Notes under the pieces: model-generated | Told to the model about the DNA's origin: nothing | Database searches by the model: none | What the model saw: only the letters and a program-made list of their open reading frames with translations | From: Streptomyces puniciscabiei | GTDB lineage: Bacteria; Actinomycetota; Actinomycetes; Streptomycetales; Streptomycetaceae | Direction of reading: 5' to 3' | Assembly (NCBI RefSeq): GCF_006715785.1 | Contig: NZ_VFNX01000001.1 | Span: 5,436,001-5,500,000, forward strand | DNA: 64,000 nt | Shown here: positions 26,340 to 34,183 of the stretch, one piece after another | Position numbering within the stretch: the stretch's first letter is position 1 | How the letters are laid out: the number at the start of each line of letters is the position of its first letter | Made by a program: the position numbers and the translations under genes

Positions 26340-27785
26340 ATGTCGCTCACTCGCAGGGACTTCGCCGGAAAATCCGCGATCACCGGCGCCGGGGTCGCCC
26401 TGACGGGCAGCGTCGGCGCGCTCGCCACCGCGCCGAACGCTCTGGCCGCGACCGACATCGACAGCGGCGAGGCGGAGCCGGCGCACGGTGGCCACCACGG
26501 CGTGGGCTACGGCCCGTTGGTCCCCGATCCGAACGGCATCCTGGCCCTGCCCGCGGGCTTCAGCTACCGGATCGTCACCCACAGCGGCAGGACCAGGCTG
26601 GAGTCCGGCGAGTTCACCCCGTCCAACCACGACGGCACCGCCGCCTTCGAGGGCCCCCGCGGCGCCACGCTCCTGGTCAACAACCACGAGCTGAAGGGCC
26701 CCCGCGCCAACTGGACGTATCCCGTGCCGCTCACCGAGGGCCTGGTCTACGACCCCGCCGCCTCCGGTGGCTGCACGGTGGTCGAGGTGCGCCGCGACCA
26801 GGTCGCCGAGTGGGTCGGCATCGCCGGCACCTCCACCAACTGCGCGGGCGGCAGCACGCCCTGGGGTACCTGGCTGACCTGCGAGGAGACCGAGGACAAG
26901 GCCGGCCAGAACGGCATGACCAAGGACCACGGCTATGTCTTCGAGGTCGACCCCGAGGACCGTCGGGCCAACCGCGACCCCCGGCCCGTCAAGGCCCTCG
27001 GCCGTTACGCCCACGAGGCCGTCGTCGTCGATCCCGGGCGCGGCCACCTCTACCTGACCGAGGACGCGGCCGGCCCCAACGGCCTGCTCTACCGCTGGAC
27101 CCCGCCGGAGGGCTTCCGCCACGGCCGCGGCCGACTGCGCACCCTCGCCGAGGACGCCGGGGTGCTCCAGGCCTTCAAGTGCTTCGACTCCGGTGGAAGG
27201 TTCGTGGACGACCTGTCCCGCGCCACGAGGATCGGCACGGTCTACGGCGTCGACTGGATCGACGTCCCCGACCGCGACGCCCGGACGGTCCCGGTCCGCA
27301 AGCAGTTCACCGACGGCCAGGTCACCCGCGCCCGCAAGCTGGAGGGCATGTGGTGGGGCGACGGCGGGGCCTACATCGTCTCCTCCTACGCCCGCGAGGA
27401 GAGCCCGGGCCGGCACGACGGCCAGGTCTGGTTCTACGACCCGCGGCGGCGCACGCTGACGCTGAAGGTCGTGCTCGGCGTGAACCCGGACCCGGGCACG
27501 GACGGCGCCTTCGACGGCCCGGACAACATCACCGTCTCCCCGTACGGCGGCCTGGTCATCGCCGAGGACGGCGAGGGCGTCCAGCACCTGTTCGGCGCCA
27601 CCGAGAGCGGCCGCACCTACCCCATCGCCCGCAACGAACTGAACATCGGTACCGAAGCGGAGCCGGGGTACAGCGAGTTCACCGGCGTCACCTTCTCCCC
27701 CGACGGCCGGACCCTGTTCGCCAACATCCAGACGCCCGGCATCATGCTGGCGATCACGGGGCCGTGGAAGCGGCAGCGGCGATAG
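26340..27785 (+). CDS. PhoX-family (DUF839) secreted phosphatase
   Basis: The 481-residue protein has a twin-arginine signal (SLTRRDFAGKSAITGAGVAL, then an NALAAT cleavage region) and a DUF839/PhoX beta-propeller. EFTPSNHDGTAAFEGPRGAT near residue 80, WGTWLTCEETED with the conserved catalytic-loop Glu and Cys, GRYAHEAVVVDP, and DGPDNITVSPYGGLVIAEDG near the C-terminus match PhoX alkaline phosphatases. Those are Tat-exported, Ca/Fe-dependent enzymes. A PHO box lies in the promoter. The ATG at 26340 starts directly before the Tat motif. Confidence 0.88.
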   Translation: MSLTRRDFAGKSAITGAGVALTGSVGALATAPNALAATDIDSGEAEPAHGGHHGVGYGPLVPDPNGILALPAGFSYRIVTHSGRTRLESGEFTPSNHDGTAAFEGPRGATLLVNNHELKGPRANWTYPVPLTEGLVYDPAASGGCTVVEVRRDQVAEWVGIAGTSTNCAGGSTPWGTWLTCEETEDKAGQNGMTKDHGYVFEVDPEDRRANRDPRPVKALGRYAHEAVVVDPGRGHLYLTEDAAGPNGLLYRWTPPEGFRHGRGRLRTLAEDAGVLQAFKCFDSGGRFVDDLSRATRIGTVYGVDWIDVPDRDARTVPVRKQFTDGQVTRARKLEGMWWGDGGAYIVSSYAREESPGRHDGQVWFYDPRRRTLTLKVVLGVNPDPGTDGAFDGPDNITVSPYGGLVIAEDGEGVQHLFGATESGRTYPIARNELNIGTEAEPGYSEFTGVTFSPDGRTLFANIQTPGIMLAITGPWKRQRR

Positions 27786-27848
27786 AAGAAGCTGCGTGCC
27801 CTGCCGGCCCCGGAATTAATTCGCTCGCCCGTCCCGCGGCTCCCCTCC

Positions 27849-27854
27849 TAGAGT
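27849..27854 (+). promoter_or_regulatory. Candidate -10 (TAGAGT) for the Y RNA cluster
   Basis: TAGAGT, a good Streptomyces -10 hexamer, ends 7 bases before the outer stem of the first Y RNA. No clear -35 element is seen at the usual distance, so an alternative sigma factor or an extended -10 is possible. Confidence 0.45.
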
Positions 27855-27861
27855 GATCCTC

Positions 27862-28001
27862 GTCCAGGTGCGACAGGCAGGACCTACTTCCGCTGATAAC
27901 GGGGAGGCCGCGGGTTCGAGTCCCGCCACCGGTACCACAGGCCGGTGTAGCTCAGGGGTGAGAGCACCACACGTCGGTTCCGCCGACCTCGATCTCTGGA
28001 C
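27862..28001 (+). ncRNA. Y RNA 1 with permuted tRNA-like module
   Basis: This is a bacterial Y RNA, the partner of the Ro60 homolog at 28303. The outer stem is GTCCAG (27862-27867) with CTGGAC (27996-28001). The Ro-binding inner stem is GGCAGGACC (27876-27884) with GGTTCCGCC (27976-27984), with one A-C mismatch. The enclosed module is tRNA-like but in permuted order: T arm 27910-27926 (loop TTCGAGT), a closed acceptor-like stem CACCGG/CCGGTG (27927-27932 with 27942-27947), then D arm GCTC/GAGC (27950-27965). The strand GGTGCGACAGGCAGGACC resembles the conserved 5' strand of animal Y RNAs. Confidence 0.82.
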
Positions 28002-28018
28002 ACGTAAGACCTCACGCA

Positions 28019-28094
28019 CCTCCCGGTGCGAAGGCAGCGGCTACTTCCCTTTCATGGAATGAAAAACAGCCGCAGCCGATCTGATCTCGGGAGG
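28019..28094 (+). ncRNA. Y RNA 2, compact form without tRNA module
   Basis: The same Ro-binding architecture is present in 76 bases. The outer stem is CCTCCCG (28019-28025) with CGGGAGG (28088-28094). The inner stem GGCAGCGGCT (28033-28042) pairs with AGCCGCAGCC (28068-28077) except for one A-A mismatch at the position where copies 1 and 3 have A-C. In place of the tRNA-like module is a small hairpin TTTCAT-GGA-ATGAAA (28050-28064). The GGTGCGAAGGCAGCGGCTAC strand is the closest of the three to the vertebrate Y RNA motif. TAAGAC at 28005-28010 could be its own -10 element. Confidence 0.72.
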
Positions 28095-28107
28095 CGCAGC
28101 TCATGGT

Positions 28108-28250
28108 GGGTGTCCGGTGCGCAGGCAGCGGTTACTTCATCGGACCGGACGGGTACGGGTTCGACTCCCGTCATCGACCCCAGGTCGATGTAGCTCAAGC
28201 GGAAGAGCATCTGGCTAAAGTCCGTCGCCGACCCCTGTCCTCGGACACCC
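28108..28250 (+). ncRNA. Y RNA 3 with permuted tRNA-like module
   Basis: The outer stem GGGTGTCCG (28108-28116) pairs perfectly with CGGACACCC (28242-28250). The Ro-binding inner stem GGCAGCGG (28124-28131) pairs with CCGTCGCC (28222-28229) with the same A-C mismatch as copy 1. The module has a T arm ACGGG/CCCGT (28155-28171, loop TTCGACT), an 8-bp acceptor-like stem CATCGACC/GGTCGATG closed by a CCA loop (28172-28190), and a D arm GCTC/GAGC (28193-28208) in TAGCTCAAGCGGAAGAGCA. It ends 52 bases before the Ro gene start. Confidence 0.82.
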
Positions 28251-28302
28251 TCCATTTGCTGCGCCTCCCTCCGAAACCGCAATGAATTCGGGGGAATTCA
28301 CC

Positions 28303-29886
28303 ATGGCGCGATTCAACACGCGTGCCGCCAAGGCACAGCCGGTCTCGCCGGTCACCACCACCGGCCGCACCCTGCTCACCCACGAGGGCGGCCGGGGCCA
28401 CGAGCGGGACGCGCGCTCCGAGCTCTTCCTGCTCGCCGTCTCCAACCTCGTCACGCAGAACACCTTCTACGAGTCCGGCACCGACCGCGACGACCGGTTC
28501 GCCCGGCTCGTGCGCGACCTCGCCGTCAGCGACCCGGAGTGGACGGCCGGCCTGCTCGGCTGGCTGCGCGGTGAGGGACACATGCGGACGGCGTCGCTCG
28601 TGGGCGCCGCGGAGTACGTGCAGGCGCGTCTCACGGCCGGCGCGACCGGCGGCCCGTCGAACCGGCAGGTCGTGGACCGTGTACTCCAGCGCCCGGACGA
28701 GCCGGGCGAGTTGCTGGCGTACTGGACGTCGACGTACGGCCGTGCCCTGCCCAAGCCCGTCAAGCGCGGGGTCGCCGACGCCATACGACGGCTGTACCAC
28801 GTCAAGTCGCTGCTGAAGTACGACACCGCGTCCAAGGGCTACCGCTTCGGCGACATCCTGAACCTGGTGCACGCGGCACCGGACCCGGACAAGCCGTGGC
28901 AGGGCGAGCTGTTCCGGTACGCGCTCGACCGCCGGCACCGCCCGGACACCGCCGTGCCGCCCGCGTCCCTGCCCGTGCTCACCGCGCACCGCGAGCTGAT
29001 GGCACTGCCGGTGCCGGAGCGGCGGGCGGTCGTCGCCTCGCCCGGCGGCGCCGAGCGGCTCGCGGCGGCCGGCCTCACCTGGGAGGCGCTGGCCGGCTGG
29101 CTCCAGGGCCCCATGGACAAGGCGGCCTGGGAGGCCGTGATCCCGTCCATGGGCGCCATGGCGCTGGTGCGCAACCTGCGCAACTTCGACGAGGCCGGGG
29201 TGTCCGACGAGGTCGCGGCCCGGGTGGCGGCGAAGATCAGCGACCCGGAGCAGGTCGCGCGCTCGCGGCAGTTCCCCTTCCGCTACCTCGCCGCCTACCG
29301 GCACGCGCCGTCGCTGCGCTGGTCGTACCCGCTGGAGCAGGCGCTCGGTCACTCGCTGGCCAACGTGCCCGCGCTGCCGGGCCGGACGCTGGTCCTGGTC
29401 GACCGGTCGGGCTCGATGTTCTGGGCGCAGTCCCGGGACCGCTCGGAGCTCACCCGGGCCGACGCGGCGGCGATCTTCGGCACCGCACTCGCGCTGCGGG
29501 CGGCCGACGCCGACCTCGTGGAGTTCGGTACGACCAGCAACAAGATCACGTTCCGCAAGGGCGAGTCGGTGCTGAGGATCCTGGAGCGCTTCGGCAACCT
29601 GGGCGGCACCGACACCACCGACGCGGTGCGCCGGCACTACAGGAAGCACGACCGGGTGCTGATCGTCACCGACGAGCAGTACGCCCCGAACCGGCACGGC
29701 GACCCGACCGCCCAGATCCCGGCCCATGTGCCGGTCTACACCTGGAACCTGGAGGGCTACCGGGCGGGCCACGGCCCGTCGGGAAGCGGGAACCGGCATG
29801 TATTCGCCGGCCTTTCGGATGCCGCCTTTCGCATGGTTCCCCTGCTGGAGAGTGGTCGCGACAGCCGTTGGCCGTGGCTTGCCTGA
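28303..29886 (+). CDS. rsr: TROVE-domain Ro60 homolog (Rsr)
   Basis: This 527-residue protein is a Ro60 ortholog. Such proteins form a ring that binds Y RNAs and misfolded RNA and help RNA quality control and stress survival, often with PNPase. The N-terminal TROVE domain (residues about 10-300) includes [19 protein letters not shown] and [20 protein letters not shown], with [20 protein letters not shown] in its helical repeats. A vWA domain follows with the MIDAS motif DRSGSM at residue 367 and [14 protein letters not shown] 28303 has GGGGGA eight bases upstream and is preferred to ATG 28282. Three Y RNA-like elements lie directly upstream. Confidence 0.93.
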   Translation: MARFNTRAAKAQPVSPVTTTGRTLLTHEGGRGHERDARSELFLLAVSNLVTQNTFYESGTDRDDRFARLVRDLAVSDPEWTAGLLGWLRGEGHMRTASLVGAAEYVQARLTAGATGGPSNRQVVDRVLQRPDEPGELLAYWTSTYGRALPKPVKRGVADAIRRLYHVKSLLKYDTASKGYRFGDILNLVHAAPDPDKPWQGELFRYALDRRHRPDTAVPPASLPVLTAHRELMALPVPERRAVVASPGGAERLAAAGLTWEALAGWLQGPMDKAAWEAVIPSMGAMALVRNLRNFDEAGVSDEVAARVAAKISDPEQVARSRQFPFRYLAAYRHAPSLRWSYPLEQALGHSLANVPALPGRTLVLVDRSGSMFWAQSRDRSELTRADAAAIFGTALALRAADADLVEFGTTSNKITFRKGESVLRILERFGNLGGTDTTDAVRRHYRKHDRVLIVTDEQYAPNRHGDPTAQIPAHVPVYTWNLEGYRAGHGPSGSGNRHVFAGLSDAAFRMVPLLESGRDSRWPWLA

Positions 29887-29941
29887 GTTGCCGGAGCGGT
29901 GTCGGTACGGCGCTGGGCAATCCCGGCTGGGGCCGGCGCGG

Positions 29942-30401
29942 GCCGGGTTCGGGATCGGCGTCAGGGAGAGCTGGGAGCAGGCGCTGCGAGACGTCGAGGC
30001 GGCGGGCGGCAAGCCGTACGCCATCCCGGCCGGCGCCTCCGACCACTCGCTCGGCGGCCTCGGCTTCGCGCGCCGGGCCCACGAGGTCGCCCAGCGGGAT
30101 GAGGAGTTGGGCGTCTTCGTCGACAAGGTGATCATCTGCTCGGTGACGGGTCCGCGCAGGCGGGCCTGGTCGCCGGATTACGGGCGATCGAGGAGACGGG
30201 CGGACGGCGGCGCCGGGTGATCGGCATCGGCGCGTCGGCCAAGCCCGCCGCCACGGGGACGTACGGCATCCGGACGAGGGAAAGTCGATGGCCGGGCTCA
30301 TCGGTCTTGTCGGGCGCGGTGGGACCGGCGCGGTCTCCACCGTGCTCCACGCCCGCCTGGGCGGCCGGCCGGCGCTGAACGCCCGCCGTGCCTGCTCCGA
30401 C
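29942..30401 (+). pseudogene. ACC deaminase / D-cysteine desulfhydrase remnant
   Basis: Three frames in a row carry pieces of one PLP enzyme. Frame 1 has [20 protein letters not shown], then [20 protein letters not shown] and up to VIICSVTG; frame 2 (after about 30150) has [20 protein letters not shown] and [11 protein letters not shown]; frame 3 (from about 30275) has EGKSMAGLIGLVGRG and VLHARLGGRPALNA. These match the C-terminal half of ACC deaminases in order. The N-terminal half and about 75-80 residues before EGKSM are missing. The gene is dead; it was probably intact in an ancestor. Confidence 0.85.
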
Positions 30402-30522
30402 GGCAACGGCGGTCCGCAGCAGGTGTCCGCGGTGGCTTCCGCGCAGGCCGTGAGAGGCCTGCTCGGTCATGCGCCGGAGTTCCGGGGCGGCGGCCGTCGG
30501 CGGGCGGAGCCATGATGGCGGT

Positions 30523-31221
30523 GTGCCCCGCCCCTCGACGCCCTCGGCCCCGGCGCCCCGCCCCCCGGCGTCCCCCGCCGCGTCCCGCCCGGCCGAGGAA
30601 CCCCGTCCGGCGGCCGCCTCCGGCCGCGCCGAGTCGGCCCCCACCCCCCGGACCGCGGTGGCCTGGCTGCCCCCGGCCGAGCTGTGGCCCGCCATCCAAG
30701 GCATCCGTGCAGAGCACGACCCGCAGATCCGCCGCTGGCCGCCCCATGTGAACCTGATCTTCGGCTTCGTACCGGAGGAGGACTTCCCGGCGGCGCTCCC
30801 GCCGCTGGCCGCCGCGGCCGCCGAGTGCGCGCCCTTCGACATCCGCCTCCACGGCGTCCGTTTCTTCCGCCACCGGTCCTACTCCACCGTGTGGCTCGAC
30901 CCCGCCGCGGCCGGCGCCGCGCCCTGGACGCGGCTCCGGAGCGTGCTGGCGGAGCCCTTCCCGTCCTGCACGGACCGCTTCCCCACCTTCACCCCGCACC
31001 TCTCGCTCGGCCGCACCCGTGCCCCGCGCGTCCTCGCGGCCGAATGCGCCGCCCGGCTCGGCGTGCTGCACGCACGCGTCGCCGAGATCGTGGTGCTCTC
31101 CCGCCGCGGCGACGGCCCCATGCGGACGCGCGCCACGATCGGCCTGGGCACCGGCGCCGTACGCCACCACCTCGGGCCGGATCCGGCTACCGGCGGGTAC
31201 GAGCCACCGGAACGGCACTGA
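30523..31221 (+). CDS. 2'-5' RNA ligase / 2H phosphoesterase-family protein
   Basis: The 232-residue protein has an Ala/Pro-rich N-terminal tail of about 45 residues, then a 2H phosphoesterase domain. Its two catalytic motifs are [10 protein letters not shown] near residue 76 (HxN in place of HxT/S) and TPHLSLGR near residue 162 (HxS). It resembles LigT/AKAP7-like enzymes that open or hydrolyse 2',3'-cyclic phosphates in RNA. The GTG at 30523 is an inferred start. Its closeness to the Ro/Y RNA locus is notable for an RNA-end enzyme, but the two are separated by a pseudogene. Confidence 0.8.
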   Translation: MPRPSTPSAPAPRPPASPAASRPAEEPRPAAASGRAESAPTPRTAVAWLPPAELWPAIQGIRAEHDPQIRRWPPHVNLIFGFVPEEDFPAALPPLAAAAAECAPFDIRLHGVRFFRHRSYSTVWLDPAAAGAAPWTRLRSVLAEPFPSCTDRFPTFTPHLSLGRTRAPRVLAAECAARLGVLHARVAEIVVLSRRGDGPMRTRATIGLGTGAVRHHLGPDPATGGYEPPERH

Positions 31222-31282
31222 GCGGGCGGGCCGGGTCCCGATAGGATTCGGGGAGAATCCCCGGTTGGCGAGGAGTTCCTGG

Positions 31283-31861
31283 ATGCCGCAGGTCAGGCCC
31301 ATGCGCGCGGACGCTCGCCGCAACTACGAGCGACTGCTGAAGGTCGCGGCGGAGGCCTTCGCCGAGCATGGGGAGAACGCCTCGCTGGACGACATCGCCA
31401 AGCGGGCGGGCGTCGGCTCCGGCACGCTCTACCGCCACTTCCCGACCCGTCAGGCGCTGCTGGAGGCCGCGTACGTGGACCGGATCGAGGCCATGTCGGC
31501 CCGGGCCGGCGAGTTCGCCGCACAACTGCCGCCGGGCGAGGCGCTGATGGAGTGGCTGGGCGCGGTGTGTGCCGGGGCGATCCAGGTGCGCGGCCTGAAG
31601 GCCCTCCTGGGGTCGGCCGTCACCGACGGCGGCTCGGTCGCGGACACGGCCTGCGGCACCCATATGAAGGACGCGGCACGGCGGCTGGTGGAGGCGGCCC
31701 AGCGGGAGGGCAGCCTGCGGGAGGACGTCGAGCCGATCGAGGTCCTGCGCCTCGCCCATGGCGTGGCCTCGGCGTCGGAGCTCGCGGACGGGCAGGGGAG
31801 GCAGATCCGCCGCTATCTGTCGCTGCTGATGGACGGACTGCGGCCGGGCGGGGAGGCCTGA
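31283..31861 (+). CDS. TetR-family regulator
   Basis: The 192-residue protein has a TetR helix-turn-helix at residues about 7-55: MRADARRNYERLLKVAAEAF, then ASLDDIAKRAGVGSGTLYRH and the FPTRQALLEA connection. The C-terminal domain carries CAGAIQVRGLKALLGSAVTD, typical of the SbtR/TetR_C_33-like group. AGGAG seven bases before the ATG supports the start. No efflux or enzyme gene is adjacent on the same strand, so its target is unknown. Confidence 0.88.
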   Translation: MPQVRPMRADARRNYERLLKVAAEAFAEHGENASLDDIAKRAGVGSGTLYRHFPTRQALLEAAYVDRIEAMSARAGEFAAQLPPGEALMEWLGAVCAGAIQVRGLKALLGSAVTDGGSVADTACGTHMKDAARRLVEAAQREGSLREDVEPIEVLRLAHGVASASELADGQGRQIRRYLSLLMDGLRPGGEA

Positions 31862-31867
31862 GAGCCG

Positions 31868-31892
31868 GGCGCCCCTGACGGACGGGGGCGCC
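31868..31892. terminator. Bidirectional hairpin between TetR and TerD genes
   Basis: GGCGCCCC (31868-31875) pairs with GGGGCGCC (31885-31892) and can extend outward with flanking CCG/CGG bases. It lies between two convergent genes. Confidence 0.65.
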
Positions 31893-31912
31893 GCCGGCTG
31901 TCGTACGGCCGT

Positions 31913-33115
31913 CTACAGAGCCCGCGCCCCCGGCTCCACCATGTTGCGCACCGTCCGGGCCTTCACGAAGTCGCCCAGCGCCGTCATGTCCCACTCGCCG
32001 GAGAACTGGCGGATGAGCTTGGCCATCATCACGCCCGTCTGGGGCTCGGCGTGGGTGAGGTCGAAGCGGACCAGTTCCTCGCCGGTGGTGCCGTCCAGCA
32101 GACGGCAGTAGGCCTTGGCGACCTCGGTGAACTTCTGGCCGGAGAAGGAGTTGACCGTGAAGACCAGGCCGGTGACCTCCTGGGGGAGACGGCCGAGGTC
32201 GACCGTGATCACCTCGTCGTCGCCCGCGCCCTCGCCGGTGAGGTTGTCGCCGGAGTGCCTGATCGCGCCGTTCAGGATCGTCAGCTTGCCGAAGTAGCAG
32301 CTGTCGAGGTGGTTGCGCTGCGGGCCGTAGGCGATGACCGAGGCGTCCAGGTCGATGTCCGCACCGCGGAACGCCGGCTCCCAGCCGAGCCCCATCCTGA
32401 CCTGGGAGAGCAGCGGGCGGCCGCCCTTGATCAGGGAGACGGTCTGGTTCTTCTGGAGGCTGACCCGGCCCTTGTCGAGGTTGATCTTCCCGGCGCCCGG
32501 GGCGGGAGCGGGCGGGGCCGGCGGGGTGACCGGTGTCTGCACGGTGGGCCCCGGCGGAGCCACCGGCTGCGGCGGCGCGGCCGGCTGCGGCGGGGCCGCC
32601 GGGGCTGCCGCCGGCTCCTCCACCGTCACCCCGAAGTCCGTGGCGATGCCGGCCAGCCCGTTGGCGTACCCCTGGCCGACCGCGCGGGCCTTCCAGACGC
32701 CGCCCCGGCGGTAGATCTCCACGACGACCAGCGCCGTCTCCGCACCGAGCTGCGGCGGGGTGAACGTGGCCAGCACCGAGCCGCCGTCCGCGTCGCGGAT
32801 CGTGGCCGTCGGCTCGATGCCGTGGAAGGTCTGGCCGGCCGCGTCCGGGCTGGCCGTGACCACGATCTTCTCGATGTCCGGCGGGACGGCGGCGGTGTCG
32901 ACCGTGATCGCGTCGGGGGCCGTACCCCCGCCGGACGCGTGGTTCACACCCGGGCCCGTGGGCTGGTTGTAGAAGATGAAGTCGTCGTCCGAGCGCACCT
33001 TGCCGTCGGCGGTGAGCAGCAGGCCCGACACGTCGAGCCGCACCGGAGCGGCGACGTCCACCGTCACGCGCGCGGCGGAGAGAGGGATGTTCGAGCCAGG
33101 GGTCATAGCTGTCAT
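31913..33115 (-). CDS. Two-domain TerD-family stress protein
   Basis: The 400-residue protein has two TerD domains joined by a Pro/Ala-rich linker (residues about 175-215). Domain 1 carries VRLDVSGLLLTADGKVRSDD and FIFYNQPTGPGVNH; domain 2 carries MGLGWEPAFRGADIDLDASV, GEGAGDDEVITVDLGRLPQE and LRQFSGEWDMTALGDFVKAR, the last like the end of TerD proteins. The acidic loops (SDDDF, GDDE) are calcium-binding in this family, which is linked to tellurite, phage and envelope stress responses. It stands alone here rather than in a ter cluster. The start could be ATG 33115 or 33106. Confidence 0.9.
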   Translation of the reverse strand: MTAMTPGSNIPLSAARVTVDVAAPVRLDVSGLLLTADGKVRSDDDFIFYNQPTGPGVNHASGGGTAPDAITVDTAAVPPDIEKIVVTASPDAAGQTFHGIEPTATIRDADGGSVLATFTPPQLGAETALVVVEIYRRGGVWKARAVGQGYANGLAGIATDFGVTVEEPAAAPAAPPQPAAPPQPVAPPGPTVQTPVTPPAPPAPAPGAGKINLDKGRVSLQKNQTVSLIKGGRPLLSQVRMGLGWEPAFRGADIDLDASVIAYGPQRNHLDSCYFGKLTILNGAIRHSGDNLTGEGAGDDEVITVDLGRLPQEVTGLVFTVNSFSGQKFTEVAKAYCRLLDGTTGEELVRFDLTHAEPQTGVMMAKLIRQFSGEWDMTALGDFVKARTVRNMVEPGARAL

Positions 33116-33193
33116 GCCGGATGAACGAACGACACCGCTTTACCGTTCCCTTACCCGACCCCCATTCGGCTCAGGGTCCCACCCCGAGGCGGC

Positions 33194-34183
33194 TCAGGGT
33201 ACGACCACGATCTTCCGCCCCACGCCCGCCGCGAACTGCTCCAGGGCCTGCGGGTACCGCGCCAGCGGGATCCGGTCGCTGATGAACACCTCTGGGTCCA
33301 GCACCCCGTTCGCGAACAGCTCGGCCGCCCGCTCGAAGCTGTGCAGCACCGCCATGGAGCCGGTGATGGTGATCTCCTGGTTGTAGATGCGGTACGGGTC
33401 GATCGTCACCCGGGTCGCGTAGTCGGCGACCCCGAACTGCAGGAACGTGCCCGCCTTCGCCACCCGGTCCAGGCCGTCCTGGATGGCCGCCGCGTTGCCG
33501 GTCGCGTCCACGACGACGTCCCAGCCCTGCGGCCGGTCCAGCTCGTCCGCGTTCCCCGCCGACGCCGAGACGCCCAGTCGTCGCGCGGTCTCCAGCCGCG
33601 CCGGGTTCACGTCGACCACGTCCACGCTCGCCGCGCCCGTCCGCTTGGCCAGCTCCAGCATCATCAGACCCATGGTGCCGGAGCCGTAGATCAGGACGTG
33701 GGCGCCGAGGCGGGACTGCAGGACGTCGTACCCGCGCACCGCGCAGGACAGCGGCTCCACCAGCGCCGCGTCCTCGGTGCGCACGTGCTCGGGCAGCTTC
33801 ACGCAGTTCGCCACCGGCGCGACGGCGTACTGCGCCGCTCCGCCGGCCGTGGTCACACCGATCGCGGCCCAGCGTTCGCACAGGTTGTTGTGGCCGGTAC
33901 GGCAGTAGCGGCACTCGTAGCAGTACAGGGAGGGGTCCACGGCCACCCGGTCGCCGACCGCGACCTCGGTGACCTGGCCGCCGACGCCGACCACCTCGCC
34001 CGCGAACTCGTGGCCGGGGACGATCGGCAGCTTGGGCGCGAACTCGCCCTGGAGGATGTGCAGATCGGTGCCGCACAGCCCGCAGGCGGCCACTTCCACG
34101 ACGACCTCCCGGGGGCCCGGAGCCGGGTCCGGCACCTCGGTGACCACGGCGCGGCCCACGGACTCGATGACGGCGGCCTTCAT
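33194..34183 (-). CDS. Zinc-dependent alcohol/polyol dehydrogenase
   Basis: The 329-residue protein is a medium-chain dehydrogenase. The catalytic zinc site is ACGLCGTDLHILQGEF (residue about 36) with PGHEFAGEVVGVG, and the structural zinc site is CYECRYCRTGHNNLCERW with four Cys. The NAD-binding loop is LIYGSGTMGLMML. It is the last gene of the importer operon (ATGA overlap with the permease), so it most likely oxidises the imported sugar alcohol; sorbitol or arabitol type substrates would fit but are not proven. Confidence 0.9.
   Translation of the reverse strand: MKAAVIESVGRAVVTEVPDPAPGPREVVVEVAACGLCGTDLHILQGEFAPKLPIVPGHEFAGEVVGVGGQVTEVAVGDRVAVDPSLYCYECRYCRTGHNNLCERWAAIGVTTAGGAAQYAVAPVANCVKLPEHVRTEDAALVEPLSCAVRGYDVLQSRLGAHVLIYGSGTMGLMMLELAKRTGAASVDVVDVNPARLETARRLGVSASAGNADELDRPQGWDVVVDATGNAAAIQDGLDRVAKAGTFLQFGVADYATRVTIDPYRIYNQEITITGSMAVLHSFERAAELFANGVLDPEVFISDRIPLARYPQALEQFAAGVGRKIVVVP

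Noticed and set aside
27910..28208. Real tRNA genes in the Y RNA region
   Set aside because: T- and D-arm sequences are convincing but stand in reverse order, without an anticodon arm in the normal place and with the acceptor stem closed by a loop.
33168..33200. GGCTCAGGGT direct repeat at the end of the dehydrogenase gene
   Set aside because: Two copies of a 10-mer in GC-rich DNA around a stop codon; too short to call an attachment site or element.
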